Below are positions 1-8,252 of a stretch of 64,000 nt of DNA, piece after piece. Position 1 is the stretch's first letter. The number at the start of each line of letters is the position of its first letter. The notes under the pieces were generated by a model. It saw only the letters and a list, made by a program, of their open reading frames with translations. It made no database searches and was not told where the DNA came from. The position numbers and the translations under genes are program-made. The DNA lies in contig CANGMI010000001.1 of the NCBI GenBank assembly GCA_947455195.1, positions 558,001-622,000 on the forward strand, given 5' to 3'. Source of the DNA: Pseudomonadota bacterium (lineage in GTDB: Bacteria > Pseudomonadota > Gammaproteobacteria > Burkholderiales > SG8-39).

Positions 1-251
1 GTGCCGGTGAGGAGCGCATTGAGTCCGACGGTGGTGCCATGACCGAAGCGCTCGATCTGCGCACAGAAGGCATTGAACTCGAGGCCCCAGGCCTCGGCGG
101 CCAGATGGATGGCGTCGATCACCCCGCCCAGCACATCTGCCGTGGTCGGTGACTTGAAGACCCGCGTCTGCCCATCGTCAGAGGCGACCCACAGATCGGT
201 GAAGGTTCCACCGACGTCCGTACCGATGAAAAAGCCCATCGAATGCTCCAT
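1..251 (-). CDS. Hydantoinase/oxoprolinase A subunit, N-terminal fragment
   Basis: The 83 visible residues carry the N-terminal signature of the hydantoinase A / 5-oxoprolinase family: FIGTDVGGTFTDL, the phosphate-binding loop of the actin-like ATPase fold, followed by a GHGTT-VGLNALL segment. The gene continues past the left edge, so the partner B subunit and exact substrate (N-methylhydantoin, 5-oxoproline, acetone or acetophenone type) cannot be judged. ATG at 251 is used; an in-frame ATG lies at 239. It follows the ABC permease genes on the same strand after a 60-base gap, so the importer may supply its substrate. The family call is solid for this fragment; the substrate is unknown. Confidence 0.8.
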   Translation of the reverse strand, partial: MEHSMGFFIGTDVGGTFTDLWVASDDGQTRVFKSPTTADVLGGVIDAIHLAAEAWGLEFNAFCAQIERFGHGTTVGLNALLTG

Positions 252-311
252 GAAATCGGGCCCTTGAACCTGCCCGGCCTGCGGGATGTTGCGCCAAAGC
301 GCACTGCACAA

Positions 312-1094
312 TCAACGACGCCAGCGCAGGAGGCGCGCCTCGGCGAGGGCGAGCGTCTGGTTCAGTGCGAAACCGAGCACGCCCAGCACCAGAATGCCGG
401 CGTAGAGCTCGGCACTGCGGTACGAGCGCTGCGCGAGCAGGATGTTCTGACCGAGCCCGACCTGCGACGCCTGCATCTCGGTCACCACGGCGAGGATGAG
501 GGCAATGGCAAGACTCACCCGCATGCCGGCAATGATGTCGGGCATGGCTCCAGGCAGCACGAGCTTGCGCAGGATGGCCCCGGGGCGCATGCGCAGCGAG
601 GAGGCCAGTTCGAGCAACTGCGGCTCCACGCTCGCAAAGCCATGCACGGTGGCGAGCAGAACCGGCCAGACCGAGCCGAAGGCAATCACGGCAATCGACA
701 TCCGGTCGCTCAGCCCGAAAAACAGAATGGCCACCGGAATGATGGCAGACGCCGGCAAGGGACGCATGAACTCGAGCATGGGCGAGAGGTAGCTTCGAGC
801 GGGAGGTGACGCACCGATCAGACCACCCAGACACACGCCGGCGCACGATGCCAGCGCCCAGCCCAACGCCATTCGCCATGTCGTCGCGCTCAGCGGTTCG
901 AGCAGGCTGCCCTCCCGCAATTGCAGCCCCAGCTCATCGAAGACCCGTGCCGGTGCCGGCAGAAAGACGGGCGATACCAGGCGGGCAGCCGCGACCGTGT
1001 GCCAGAGGAGCAGGAGCACGAGCGCAAAGGCCAGGGCCGCCGCGGCCTCGCCCAGACGGGCGCGCAGCCGCCCCGGGGTACGCGACAAGCTCAT
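312..1094 (-). CDS. ABC transporter permease, SsuC/TauC-like
   Basis: 260-residue inner-membrane permease of the binding-protein-dependent type (BPD_transp_1), as in nitrate/sulfonate/taurine and pyrimidine-precursor importers. About six hydrophobic segments are visible, and the cytoplasmic coupling (EAA) loop reads roughly ELASSLRMRPGAILRKLVLPG before a basic turn. It is the second of two permeases; its ATG overlaps the stop of the upstream permease by 4 bases (ATGA), so the two are probably translated together and form a heterodimer served by the ATPase at 1849-2649. No periplasmic binding protein is in view, so the substrate is not assignable. Confidence 0.88.
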   Translation of the reverse strand: MSLSRTPGRLRARLGEAAAALAFALVLLLLWHTVAAARLVSPVFLPAPARVFDELGLQLREGSLLEPLSATTWRMALGWALASCAGVCLGGLIGASPPARSYLSPMLEFMRPLPASAIIPVAILFFGLSDRMSIAVIAFGSVWPVLLATVHGFASVEPQLLELASSLRMRPGAILRKLVLPGAMPDIIAGMRVSLAIALILAVVTEMQASQVGLGQNILLAQRSYRSAELYAGILVLGVLGFALNQTLALAEARLLRWRR

Positions 1095-1846
1095 CGCGCA
1101 ACACCTCGCGCAGCGAACAGGGCCAGCACCTCATTGAGACCCCAGCCAAGCAGGCCAATCCAGGCGAGCCAGGCGTACATCAGGTCGGGGCGTAACGACT
1201 GCTGCGCAGTCATCAGCTGGAAACCCAGTCCGCGCGGATCGATGGCAATTTCCACGGTCACCGCGACCACCAGCGCGATGCCCATGGCGAGGCGCAGTCC
1301 GATGGCAATGCGCGCCATCGCAGCCGGCAGGATGATCTGCACCAGACGAGCGCGCGCGCTCATCTCGAGCACCCGGGCCACATCGAGCAGGCGCGGTTCA
1401 ATGCCGCGCACGGCGGCGATGGTGATGACAAGGACCGGCCAGATGCAGGCAAAGCTCACCACGGCCACTTCCATCGACAACCCGAATCCGAAGAAAAGGA
1501 GCGCAAGGGGCATCAGCGCGACCGCTGGCACCGGTCGCATCGCCTCGATCGAGGGACCGACGACTCGGGCTGCGCGTGGGGCTAGGCCCAGCGCGACGCC
1601 GCACAGCACGCCCGTGATCGCGGCAAGCACGAGTCCGCCCACTGCCGCCTGCAAGGTCTGCCAGGCGGCGACCAGCACCGAGCCATCGGCAAGCAGGCCC
1701 AGCCCGGCAACACCGATCTGCGAGGGTGGGGGCAAGGTATCGGCAGGCAACTGACCCGCCCGTGCCAGCGCTTCCCAGGCGAGCACGATCATGGTCGGGA
1801 CGGCGAGCGCACGCCAGGCAGCCCGCAGAGGCACGATACGGCCCAT
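1091..1846 (-). CDS. ABC transporter permease, SsuC/TauC-like (second subunit)
   Basis: 251-residue integral membrane permease, paralogous to the gene just downstream (EPRLLDVARVLEMSA coupling loop, six predicted membrane spans). ATG at 1846 is chosen, just after the ATPase stop; an in-frame TTG at 1852 would instead overlap that stop by 4 bases. With its partner it should form the channel of a NitT/TauT-type importer. Two different permease genes in tandem with one ATPase is the layout seen in several thiamine- or pyrimidine-precursor and taurine-like systems, but the sequence does not point to one substrate. Confidence 0.87.
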   Translation of the reverse strand: MGRIVPLRAAWRALAVPTMIVLAWEALARAGQLPADTLPPPSQIGVAGLGLLADGSVLVAAWQTLQAAVGGLVLAAITGVLCGVALGLAPRAARVVGPSIEAMRPVPAVALMPLALLFFGFGLSMEVAVVSFACIWPVLVITIAAVRGIEPRLLDVARVLEMSARARLVQIILPAAMARIAIGLRLAMGIALVVAVTVEIAIDPRGLGFQLMTAQQSLRPDLMYAWLAWIGLLGWGLNEVLALFAARGVAR

Positions 1847-1848
1847 GC

Positions 1849-2649
1849 TCAATGACCCGCCAGCAGCCCGAACAGCTGATGACGCAACGCCAGGAAGCGG
1901 GCATCCTCGCGGGTCTCGAGCTGGTGGCGCGGTCGGGGGATGTCCACCTGCACTTCGGCCGCGATGCGACCGGGGTTGGCCGCGAGCACGATCACCCGAT
2001 CACCCAGATAGATGGCCTCCTCGAGATCGTGGGTGATGAAGACCACGGTCTTGCCCTCGACTTTCGCCAGGCGTGCCAGTTCGTCCTGCAGGCTCTGCCG
2101 CACGAGCGCATCGAGCGCGCCAAAGGGCTCATCGAGCAGCAACAACCGGGGCGACTGCGCGAGACACCGTGCAATCTGCACCCGCTGCTGCATGCCGCCG
2201 GACAACTGGGCCGGGTAGTGGCGCGCCACGTGCGAGAGCGACATGGTCTCGAGAAGTTCCGCGACACGCTGCTCGCGCAGCGCGCCAGGCAGCCGCGCTC
2301 CCGGCCCTTCGAGTCCCAGAGCGACATTGCCCGCCACCGTACGCCACGGCAGCAGCGCCCGCGAATAATCCTGAAACACGATGGCCCGGTCGCGCGAAGG
2401 CCCCTCGACCGGCGCATCGTCAACCCGGATCGAACCTGCGTCCGGGCGCACGAGACCTGCCAGCAAGCGCAACAGGGTGGTCTTGCCACACCCCGAGGGA
2501 CCCACCAGACAGAGGAATTCGCCCGCCTCCACATCAAACGACAGATCGTGAAGAATGGCGCGCCGCCGGGCACCCTCGCCATAGGCGAGCGATACCCCGC
2601 TCAGCGTCAGCGCCGCCGACCCCGTTCCTCCTGTGTGAGCCTGTATCAC
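1849..2649 (-). CDS. ABC transporter ATP-binding protein, SsuB/TauB-like
   Basis: 266-residue cytoplasmic ATPase that powers the two adjacent permeases. Visible motifs: Walker A GPSGCGKTT, Q-loop region FQDYSRALLPW, signature LSGGMQQR, Walker B LLLLDEPFGALD and the switch histidine in FITHDLEEA. The start is taken as GTG at 2649 because a strong ribosome-binding site (GAGGAGG) lies 6 bases upstream; the open frame extends to an ATG at 2742, but that extension is unlike the family and lies in the divergent promoter region. First gene of a minus-strand operon continuing into two permeases and hydantoinase A. Confidence 0.9.
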   Translation of the reverse strand: MIQAHTGGTGSAALTLSGVSLAYGEGARRRAILHDLSFDVEAGEFLCLVGPSGCGKTTLLRLLAGLVRPDAGSIRVDDAPVEGPSRDRAIVFQDYSRALLPWRTVAGNVALGLEGPGARLPGALREQRVAELLETMSLSHVARHYPAQLSGGMQQRVQIARCLAQSPRLLLLDEPFGALDALVRQSLQDELARLAKVEGKTVVFITHDLEEAIYLGDRVIVLAANPGRIAAEVQVDIPRPRHQLETREDARFLALRHQLFGLLAGH

Positions 2650-2727
2650 CTCGACCCTCCTCAGAGCGCGATGGTACACGCGGTGCGCTGCCCCGACAGG
2701 ACCCGGCACCAACACGCGGCGAGGGCA

Positions 2728-2755
2728 TTGCGTCGCCGCCATTACGTCGTAAGAT
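2728..2755 (+). promoter_or_regulatory. Candidate promoter for fdhD operon with small palindrome
   Basis: TTGCGT (2728-2733) and TAAGAT (2750-2755) are separated by 16 bases and would start transcription about 25 bases before the fdhD ATG. A perfect 11-base palindrome TTACGTCGTAA (2742-2752) overlaps the -10 box and is suitably placed for an operator. The region is the 136-base divergent gap between fdhD and the ABC importer. Weak consensus; inference only. Confidence 0.4.
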
Positions 2756-2785
2756 TGCCCGCCTCATCGTCCCACCCATGGCGCC

Positions 2786-3658
2786 ATGCAACCAGGTATG
2801 CCCACAAGCCCAACCCAGGCCCCGCGGCGGCAGCCCAGTCTCAGTTGCGCCACGCTCGAACCGACCTTCGAGGTCGAAGCCACCGACGAGAACGGGCAGC
2901 GCCTGGTCACCCGGATTGCGGGCGAACATCCGCTCACGCTCTACGTCGATCGACGCGAGGTGGTCACCCTGATGACGCTGGGTCGAGCCCCGGAGGCACT
3001 TGCCATCGGTTACCTGCGCAATCAGCGCCTGGTCCGTTCGATCGAGGAGATCGCATCGGTTCAGGTCGACTGGGAGGTGAACGCGGTGGCCATCACCACA
3101 CGCTCGGGCATCGACGATATCGAACGGCGGATGTCGCATCGCACGGTCACCACGGGCTGTGGCCAGGGAACCGTGTTTGGCGACCTGATGGCCGAGATCG
3201 ACACGATCCGCCTGCGCGACGACGTTCGGCTGCATCAGAGCGGCCTGGCTGCCCTGCTCGAGGCAGTGCGCCAGCACGAGACAGTCTACAAGTCGGCCGG
3301 TGCCGTGCACGGCTGCGCGCTCGCCACCCACGAGCGCGACCACTGCTCGCTCCTCGCATTTGTCGAAGACGTCGGTCGACACAATGCGGTCGACGCGATT
3401 GCCGGCCAGATGTGGCTCAATGACTGGGACGGCAGCGACAAGATCTTCTACACCACCGGCCGCCTCACTTCGGAGATGGTGATCAAGGCCGCACAGATGC
3501 AGATTCCGTTTCTCGTCTCGCGCTCGGGACTGACCCAGATGGGCTACGAGACCGCGGCCCGCGTCGGCATGACGATGATCGGACGAGCGATCAACCGGCA
3601 CTTTCTGCTCTTCACCGGCAGCCACCGCTTCGTGCCCTCGCCGGTGGTCGCCCCATGA
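2786..3658 (+). CDS. fdhD: Formate dehydrogenase accessory sulfurtransferase FdhD
   Basis: 290-residue cytoplasmic protein that passes sulfur from a cysteine desulfurase to the molybdenum cofactor of formate dehydrogenase. Family landmarks are visible: the EHPLTLYVDRREVVTLMTLG region, the cysteine loop TVTTGCGQG (Cys125), the HGCALAT stretch, the EDVGRHNAVDAIAG block and YTTGRLTSEMV. The usual paired cysteines (CxxC in E. coli FdhD) are reduced here to one, with C-G-Q-G in place of a second Cys. An in-frame ATG also exists at 2798. First gene of an operon with mobA (ATGA overlap), moeA and a TAXI protein. No formate dehydrogenase genes are in the window. Confidence 0.93.
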   Translation: MQPGMPTSPTQAPRRQPSLSCATLEPTFEVEATDENGQRLVTRIAGEHPLTLYVDRREVVTLMTLGRAPEALAIGYLRNQRLVRSIEEIASVQVDWEVNAVAITTRSGIDDIERRMSHRTVTTGCGQGTVFGDLMAEIDTIRLRDDVRLHQSGLAALLEAVRQHETVYKSAGAVHGCALATHERDHCSLLAFVEDVGRHNAVDAIAGQMWLNDWDGSDKIFYTTGRLTSEMVIKAAQMQIPFLVSRSGLTQMGYETAARVGMTMIGRAINRHFLLFTGSHRFVPSPVVAP

Positions 3659-4257
3659 AGATCACCGGGCTCGTGCTGGCCGGTGGCCGCGGCCAGCGCA
3701 TGGGCGGGGTCGACAAGGGCCTGCAGATGTTCTGTGGTCGGCCCATGGTGGCATCGGTGCTCGAACGCCTGCGCCAGCAGGTCGACGACATTCTGGTCAA
3801 TGCCAACCAGAATCCCGATCGTTATGCCGCCTTCGGGCATCGCGTCATCGCTGACCTCATCGCCGGCCATGCCGGACCCCTGGCCGGTCTGCACGCCGGA
3901 CTTGCCCATTGCACGACCGAGGCGCTGCTCACCGTACCGTGTGACTCGCCCCGGTTCCCGGCCGATCTGGCGCAGCGACTCGCCGCCGCGCTCGAAGATC
4001 CTGCCCTCGACCTTGCGGTGGCCGTCGCCGAGGGGCGCGAGCAGCCGGTGTTTGCCCTGGTGCGCACCCGAGTCGCCCCGCACCTGGAGGCCTTCCTCGC
4101 CACCGGTGCTCGCCGCATCGACGCCTGGTATGGCACCCTTGCAGTCGCGCGGGTCTCCTTTGATGAAGACCCCGGCGCCTTCGCCAACGTGAACACTCTG
4201 GCCGAACTCGCCTCACTCGAGATCGATGCCCGTGTCGATCGGAGACCCCGACCTTGA
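3655..4257 (+). CDS. mobA: Molybdenum cofactor guanylyltransferase MobA
   Basis: 200-residue enzyme that adds GMP from GTP to Mo-molybdopterin, giving the guanine dinucleotide form used by formate dehydrogenases and other DMSO-reductase-family enzymes. The N-terminal nucleotide-binding signature LAGGRGQRMGGVDKGL is intact, followed by the LLTVPCDSPRFP motif with the metal-binding Asp and by FANVNTLAEL near the end, all typical of MobA; the length is also normal. ATG overlaps the fdhD stop by 4 bases and the next gene, moeA, overlaps its stop, so the three are translationally coupled. Confidence 0.95.
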   Translation: MKITGLVLAGGRGQRMGGVDKGLQMFCGRPMVASVLERLRQQVDDILVNANQNPDRYAAFGHRVIADLIAGHAGPLAGLHAGLAHCTTEALLTVPCDSPRFPADLAQRLAAALEDPALDLAVAVAEGREQPVFALVRTRVAPHLEAFLATGARRIDAWYGTLAVARVSFDEDPGAFANVNTLAELASLEIDARVDRRPRP

Positions 4258-5561
4258 ATACGCTCGATCAGTTCATCGCGGGTTGCATGAGCAACTACGA
4301 CCCGGATGCACTCCCGGTCGATGACGCACGCCGGATCGCGGCCGGGTATGTCGTGCCTCTGGCCGGGGTCGAACGCGTACCGCTCACGGCTGCACTCGAC
4401 CGCGTGCTCGCCGAGGACATCGTGTCACCGATCAATGTGCCCGCACACGATAACGCGGCCATGGATGGCTACGCCGTGCGCGCGGCCGATCTCGCTGTGC
4501 CCCCAGCCGCCTCGAGTGGCGCCTCGGCACCCATCACACTGCGCGACATCGGCACTGCGCTGGCGGGTCACCCTTACGCCGGCGCGGTGGGGCGGGGAGA
4601 ATGCGTGCGCGTGATGACCGGTGCCGTGATGCCGGCAGGCGCCGATACCGTGGTCATCCAGGAAACCTGTCGCACCGTGGCACAGGCCGACGGCACCTCG
4701 ACGGTGCTGGTGGCGAAACCGCCCGCTCGCGGCGAGAACGTGCGACTGGCCGGCGAAGACCTTGCTCGCGGCCGGGCCGTACTCACCACCGGGTGTCGCC
4801 TGCGCCCGGCCCAACTCGGGCTCATCGCCTCGCTGGGCACCGGCGAGGTCAGCGTCCGACGCCGACCGCGAGTGGCCTTCTTTTCCACCGGTGACGAACT
4901 GGCATCGATCGGCGAACCGCTCGCTGCCGGTCAGATCTACGACTCGAACCGCTACACGCTGCACGGCATGCTGACGCGGGCCGGGGTAGAACCGATCGAC
5001 CTCGGGGTCGTGCGCGACGATCCGGCATCGTTGCGCGCGACGCTGCAAAGCGCCGCCGCGCAGGCCGACGCCATCATCACCACCGGCGGCGTGTCGGTCG
5101 GAGAAGCCGATCACATCCGTGCGCTGATGGCCGATCTGGGCGAGGTCGCCTTCTGGAAGATCGCCATGCGCCCAGGGCGGCCGATGGCCTTCGGGCGCAT
5201 CGCCGATGCCGCCTTCTTCGGACTGCCGGGCAACCCGGTGGCGGTGATGGTGACCTTCTACCAGTTCGTGCAACCGGCACTCGCCCGCATCGCCGGCCAA
5301 TCGGCAGCAAACCTGCCGCCCCCGTTGCGGGTGCCCAGTCGCGAAACGCTGCGCAAGCGCCCGGGCCGCACCGAATACCAGCGCGGTATCCTCTCGCGCG
5401 ACGCCGACGGCCAGACCCGGGCCAGTCTCACCGGCCAGCAAGGCAGCGGCGTCCTGCGATCGATGGCCGAAGCCGACTGCTTCATCGTGCTGGAGCATGA
5501 GCGGGGTGATGTCGCCGCGGGCGACCTCGTCACCGTACAACCCTTCGAGGGCCTTCAATGA
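4254..5561 (+). CDS. moeA: Molybdopterin molybdenumtransferase MoeA
   Basis: 435-residue enzyme that inserts molybdate into adenylylated molybdopterin. Seen: the N-terminal segment with AMDGYAVRAADL, a GENVRLAGEDLARG motif, the MPT-binding domain with FFSTGDEL and ITTGGVSVGEADHI, and the PGNPVAVMV motif before the C-terminal beta domain. The start is TTG at 4254, overlapping the mobA stop by 4 bases, with a GGAG about 10 bases upstream; no better ATG is available near the family N-terminus. Its partner Mog (adenylyltransferase) is encoded at 37359-37961. The next gene starts within its stop codon. Confidence 0.95.
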   Translation: MNTLDQFIAGCMSNYDPDALPVDDARRIAAGYVVPLAGVERVPLTAALDRVLAEDIVSPINVPAHDNAAMDGYAVRAADLAVPPAASSGASAPITLRDIGTALAGHPYAGAVGRGECVRVMTGAVMPAGADTVVIQETCRTVAQADGTSTVLVAKPPARGENVRLAGEDLARGRAVLTTGCRLRPAQLGLIASLGTGEVSVRRRPRVAFFSTGDELASIGEPLAAGQIYDSNRYTLHGMLTRAGVEPIDLGVVRDDPASLRATLQSAAAQADAIITTGGVSVGEADHIRALMADLGEVAFWKIAMRPGRPMAFGRIADAAFFGLPGNPVAVMVTFYQFVQPALARIAGQSAANLPPPLRVPSRETLRKRPGRTEYQRGILSRDADGQTRASLTGQQGSGVLRSMAEADCFIVLEHERGDVAAGDLVTVQPFEGLQ

Positions 5562-6985
5562 AACCCATGACGCTCGAGGAACGCACGACCGACTGGCTGA
5601 TGCGGCACCCGTGGCTTGCAATCAGCGGCGCTCTCGTCCTGCTCATCGCTCTGCTGGTCATGCTCGCGCAGGTGCTGCGCCCGGCGCCACCGCGGGAATT
5701 CACGCTTTCCACCGGAGCACGCGGTGGCGCCTATTTCGGGCACGGCGAGCGTTACCTCGCAGCGGCCGAGCGCTATGGCATCCGGGTACGCCTGCAGCCC
5801 TCGAGCGGCTCGGGCGAAAACCTGCAGCGCCTCCTCGATCCGGCGAGCGGCGTCGAGGCCGCGTTTCTGCAAGGGGGCATTGCGACGGTGCGAAATCCCG
5901 AGTCGGGTGATGCGCCAGCAGCGCCCGCCCGAGCGGGCGAAACGCCCGTCACCACCGAGGTTCCCGCCGATCAACTCGTCTCCCTGGGCGCCCTCTATTA
6001 CGAGCCTCTCTGGGTGTTCCACCGCGACCGACAATCACTCACGCGATTCGATCAACTGATGGGGCGTCGTGTCTCGGTAGGGGTTCAAGGCAGCGGCACC
6101 CGGGTGGTGGCACTCGACCTCCTGGCCCAGAGCGGCATCAAGGCCGACAACACCGAATTGGTGGAACTCTCGACCACTGAAGCAGGTCAATCCCTGATCG
6201 CCGGACGCATCGACGCACTCTTCATGATCGCAGGCGAAGACTCGCCCGTGGTCCGCAGCCTGCTGCGCACGGAAGGCATCTCGCTCATGAGTCTCGATCA
6301 GGCGCTGGGCTTCACCCGGCGTCGCCCCTATCTGTCGACGATCACGCTGCCGCAGGGTGTGATCGACTTCAACCACAACATCCCCCCGCACGACGTGAGC
6401 ATGCTGGCGACCACGGCCAACCTGGTCGTTCGTGCCGACCTGCATCCTGCCCTGATGTACGTGCTGCTCGATGCCGCCGCATCGATTCACAAGACCTCCA
6501 GTGCCTTCAACGAGGCAGGGGCTTTCCCCTCGCCCCGACGCCAGGACTTCCCGCTCGCCCCGCAGGCCGAACGCTTCTACCAGAGCGGCAAGCCGTTCCT
6601 GCAGCGCTACCTGCCCTTCTGGCTGGCAACCTTCATCGATCGGATCTGGGTACTGCTCGTACCGCTTCTTGCCATCCTGCTACCGCTGATGAGCGTGCTG
6701 CCACGTGCCATCGGACTTCCGGGTCGCCTGCGCATCCAGCGCTGGTACCGGATGCTGGGGCGCATCGAACGCGATGCCCGCGACCAACCCGATGCCGAAA
6801 CCATCCGGCGCTGCCTCGCCGCTGTCGATGCGCTCGAACGACGCATCAACACGACGCGCTTTCCGGCCGAGCAACTGCGCGAGGTCTATGCGCTGCGCGT
6901 GTCGGTCGATCTGGTACGCGAGCGGCTGGCCGCCCCCGATGCCAAGGTCATCGAAGCCCTGCGACGCAACGACGCCGCGACCTGA
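5558..6985 (+). CDS. TAXI-family solute-binding protein with two membrane anchors
   Basis: 475-residue protein of the TAXI group of TRAP-type solute receptors. An N-terminal membrane segment (about residues 20-42, ISGALVLLIALLVMLAQVL) leads into a periplasmic TAXI domain (LSTGARGGAYFGHG, then GVQGSGTR and LFMIAGEDSP). Unlike classical free receptors it has a second hydrophobic segment near residue 370 (IWVLLVPLLAILLPLMSVLP) and a charged C-terminal tail of about 90 residues that should lie in the cytoplasm. No TRAP permease is adjacent. It overlaps the moeA stop by 4 bases (ATGA) and closes the molybdenum-cofactor operon, so a link to molybdenum or formate metabolism is possible but unproven. 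Confidence 0.85.
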   Translation: MKPMTLEERTTDWLMRHPWLAISGALVLLIALLVMLAQVLRPAPPREFTLSTGARGGAYFGHGERYLAAAERYGIRVRLQPSSGSGENLQRLLDPASGVEAAFLQGGIATVRNPESGDAPAAPARAGETPVTTEVPADQLVSLGALYYEPLWVFHRDRQSLTRFDQLMGRRVSVGVQGSGTRVVALDLLAQSGIKADNTELVELSTTEAGQSLIAGRIDALFMIAGEDSPVVRSLLRTEGISLMSLDQALGFTRRRPYLSTITLPQGVIDFNHNIPPHDVSMLATTANLVVRADLHPALMYVLLDAAASIHKTSSAFNEAGAFPSPRRQDFPLAPQAERFYQSGKPFLQRYLPFWLATFIDRIWVLLVPLLAILLPLMSVLPRAIGLPGRLRIQRWYRMLGRIERDARDQPDAETIRRCLAAVDALERRINTTRFPAEQLREVYALRVSVDLVRERLAAPDAKVIEALRRNDAAT

Positions 6986-7116
6986 GGCCCGCGGGGCACC
7001 AAGCTTCGGATCCCGGGCGTGGGCGCTGCCGGCTTGCCTCAGTGAACGGCATCATCGAGAATGCCTGCGGCAGGCACCCTGCCCCCTGTTTTCGCAGCCG
7101 CTGTCCCGGAGCACCC

Positions 7117-7551
7117 ATGAACGCCGCCTCAAACCCCCTCATCGGCAGCTGGTCGATCGTGTCGACCGAACGCAAGCTGCTGCCCTCGCTCGAAGTGATC
7201 GACACCTTCCGCCCGGGCACTCGCGGGTTCATCCACTACATGCCCGATGGCCGCATGTCGGTCGTGATCACCGAGGGCGGCCGCAGCGCGCCGGTGGGGC
7301 TCGTGGCCACCGACCCGGAGGCCGTGGCCCTGTTTCGTACCGTGATGGCCTATGCCGGTCGCTACACCTTCGAGGGTGACCGGGTCCTGCATCACATCGA
7401 GATCTGCTCGCTCGAGTCCTGGAGTGGCCAGACCCAGACCCGCCTGGTTCATCTCGATGGGCCGATCCTGCGCCTGTCGACACTCGCCTCGAATGATCCG
7501 TTCACCGGTCAGTACAGTCACCGCGCCATCACCTGGCAACGCATCCGCTGA
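7117..7551 (+). CDS. Lipocalin-like domain protein
   Basis: 144-residue protein matching the bacterial lipocalin-like fold (Pfam lipocalin_5 type): NPLIGSWSIVSTER at the start, then GFIHYMPDGRMSVVI and a YAGRYTFEGDRVLHHIE strand pair. These small beta-barrels are usually cytoplasmic and often sit near catabolic genes; the ligand is unknown. ATG at 7117 is preferred because a GGAG lies a few bases upstream and the domain begins immediately; an upstream in-frame ATG at 7042 adds residues unlike the family. Preceded by a 131-base gap and followed closely by a lipoprotein gene. Confidence 0.78.
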   Translation: MNAASNPLIGSWSIVSTERKLLPSLEVIDTFRPGTRGFIHYMPDGRMSVVITEGGRSAPVGLVATDPEAVALFRTVMAYAGRYTFEGDRVLHHIEICSLESWSGQTQTRLVHLDGPILRLSTLASNDPFTGQYSHRAITWQRIR

Positions 7552-7600
7552 AGCCGCGCAGCACCTCTTGCCTTTCCGAAGAAGAACCCAGGAGACAACC

Positions 7601-8206
7601 ATGAAATTGCTGCGCTCGCTCGTTCCGGGCCTGCTGGCCCTCAGCCTCGGTGCCTGCATGCACGCTCCCGGCCGTCTCTCCGCGCGCGGCGAGCCACCGA
7701 CCGGATGGACGCCCCTGCTCGACGGACGTGACCTCGCCCAATGGACCCCGATCGGCGATGCCAACTGGCGACTGGCCGATGGCCTGGCGCAAGCCGACAA
7801 GGGCACCGGTTTTCTCGTGTCGAAGCAGAGCTACACCGATTTTCGTCTGCGGGCGATGTTCTGGGTCGACGCCGATGCCAACAGCGGCATCTTCATCCGC
7901 TGCAGCGAGCCGGCCAAGGTGGGGGCGAAAAACTCCTACGAGATCAATGTCTTCGACAAGCGCCCGGAACAGAACTACGCCACTGGCGCCATCGTCGATG
8001 TAGCCAGCCCGGCCGTACCGATGATTGCAGCGGGCCGCTGGAACGTGTTTGAAATAACCGCCCGAGGCGATCGCTTCACGGTCACCCTGAACGGCGTACG
8101 CACGGTCGATCAGGCCCGCGACGATCGATTCAGAAGTGGGCCGATCGCCCTGCAATATGCCGGGGGCATCGTGAAATTCGCACGGGTCGACATCCTGCCG
8201 CTCTGA
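7601..8206 (+). CDS. DUF1080 (3-keto-disaccharide hydrolase-like) lipoprotein
   Basis: 201 residues with a lipoprotein signal (LLALSLGAC, lipobox Cys near residue 19) and a concanavalin-like DUF1080 domain: WTPLLDGRDLAQWTPIG, DFRLRAMFWVDADANSGIFIR and NVFEITARGDRFTVTLNG are the family hallmarks. Members include 3-keto-disaccharide hydrolases, but many single-domain proteins have no tested activity. ATG at 7601 is supported by a GGAG ten bases upstream. The product should be anchored in the outer or inner membrane facing the periplasm. It is 49 bases after the lipocalin-like gene and probably cotranscribed; it converges with the Bug receptor gene. Confidence 0.85.
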   Translation: MKLLRSLVPGLLALSLGACMHAPGRLSARGEPPTGWTPLLDGRDLAQWTPIGDANWRLADGLAQADKGTGFLVSKQSYTDFRLRAMFWVDADANSGIFIRCSEPAKVGAKNSYEINVFDKRPEQNYATGAIVDVASPAVPMIAAGRWNVFEITARGDRFTVTLNGVRTVDQARDDRFRSGPIALQYAGGIVKFARVDILPL

Positions 8207-8252
8207 TCCTCGACGACCTCATTCTCGACACGCTGCCCCGACAACTGGCGCA

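Noticed and set aside
2650-2742. Longer ABC ATPase start at 2742
   Set aside because: A GAGGAGG ribosome-binding site six bases before GTG 2649 and normal family length favour the shorter protein.
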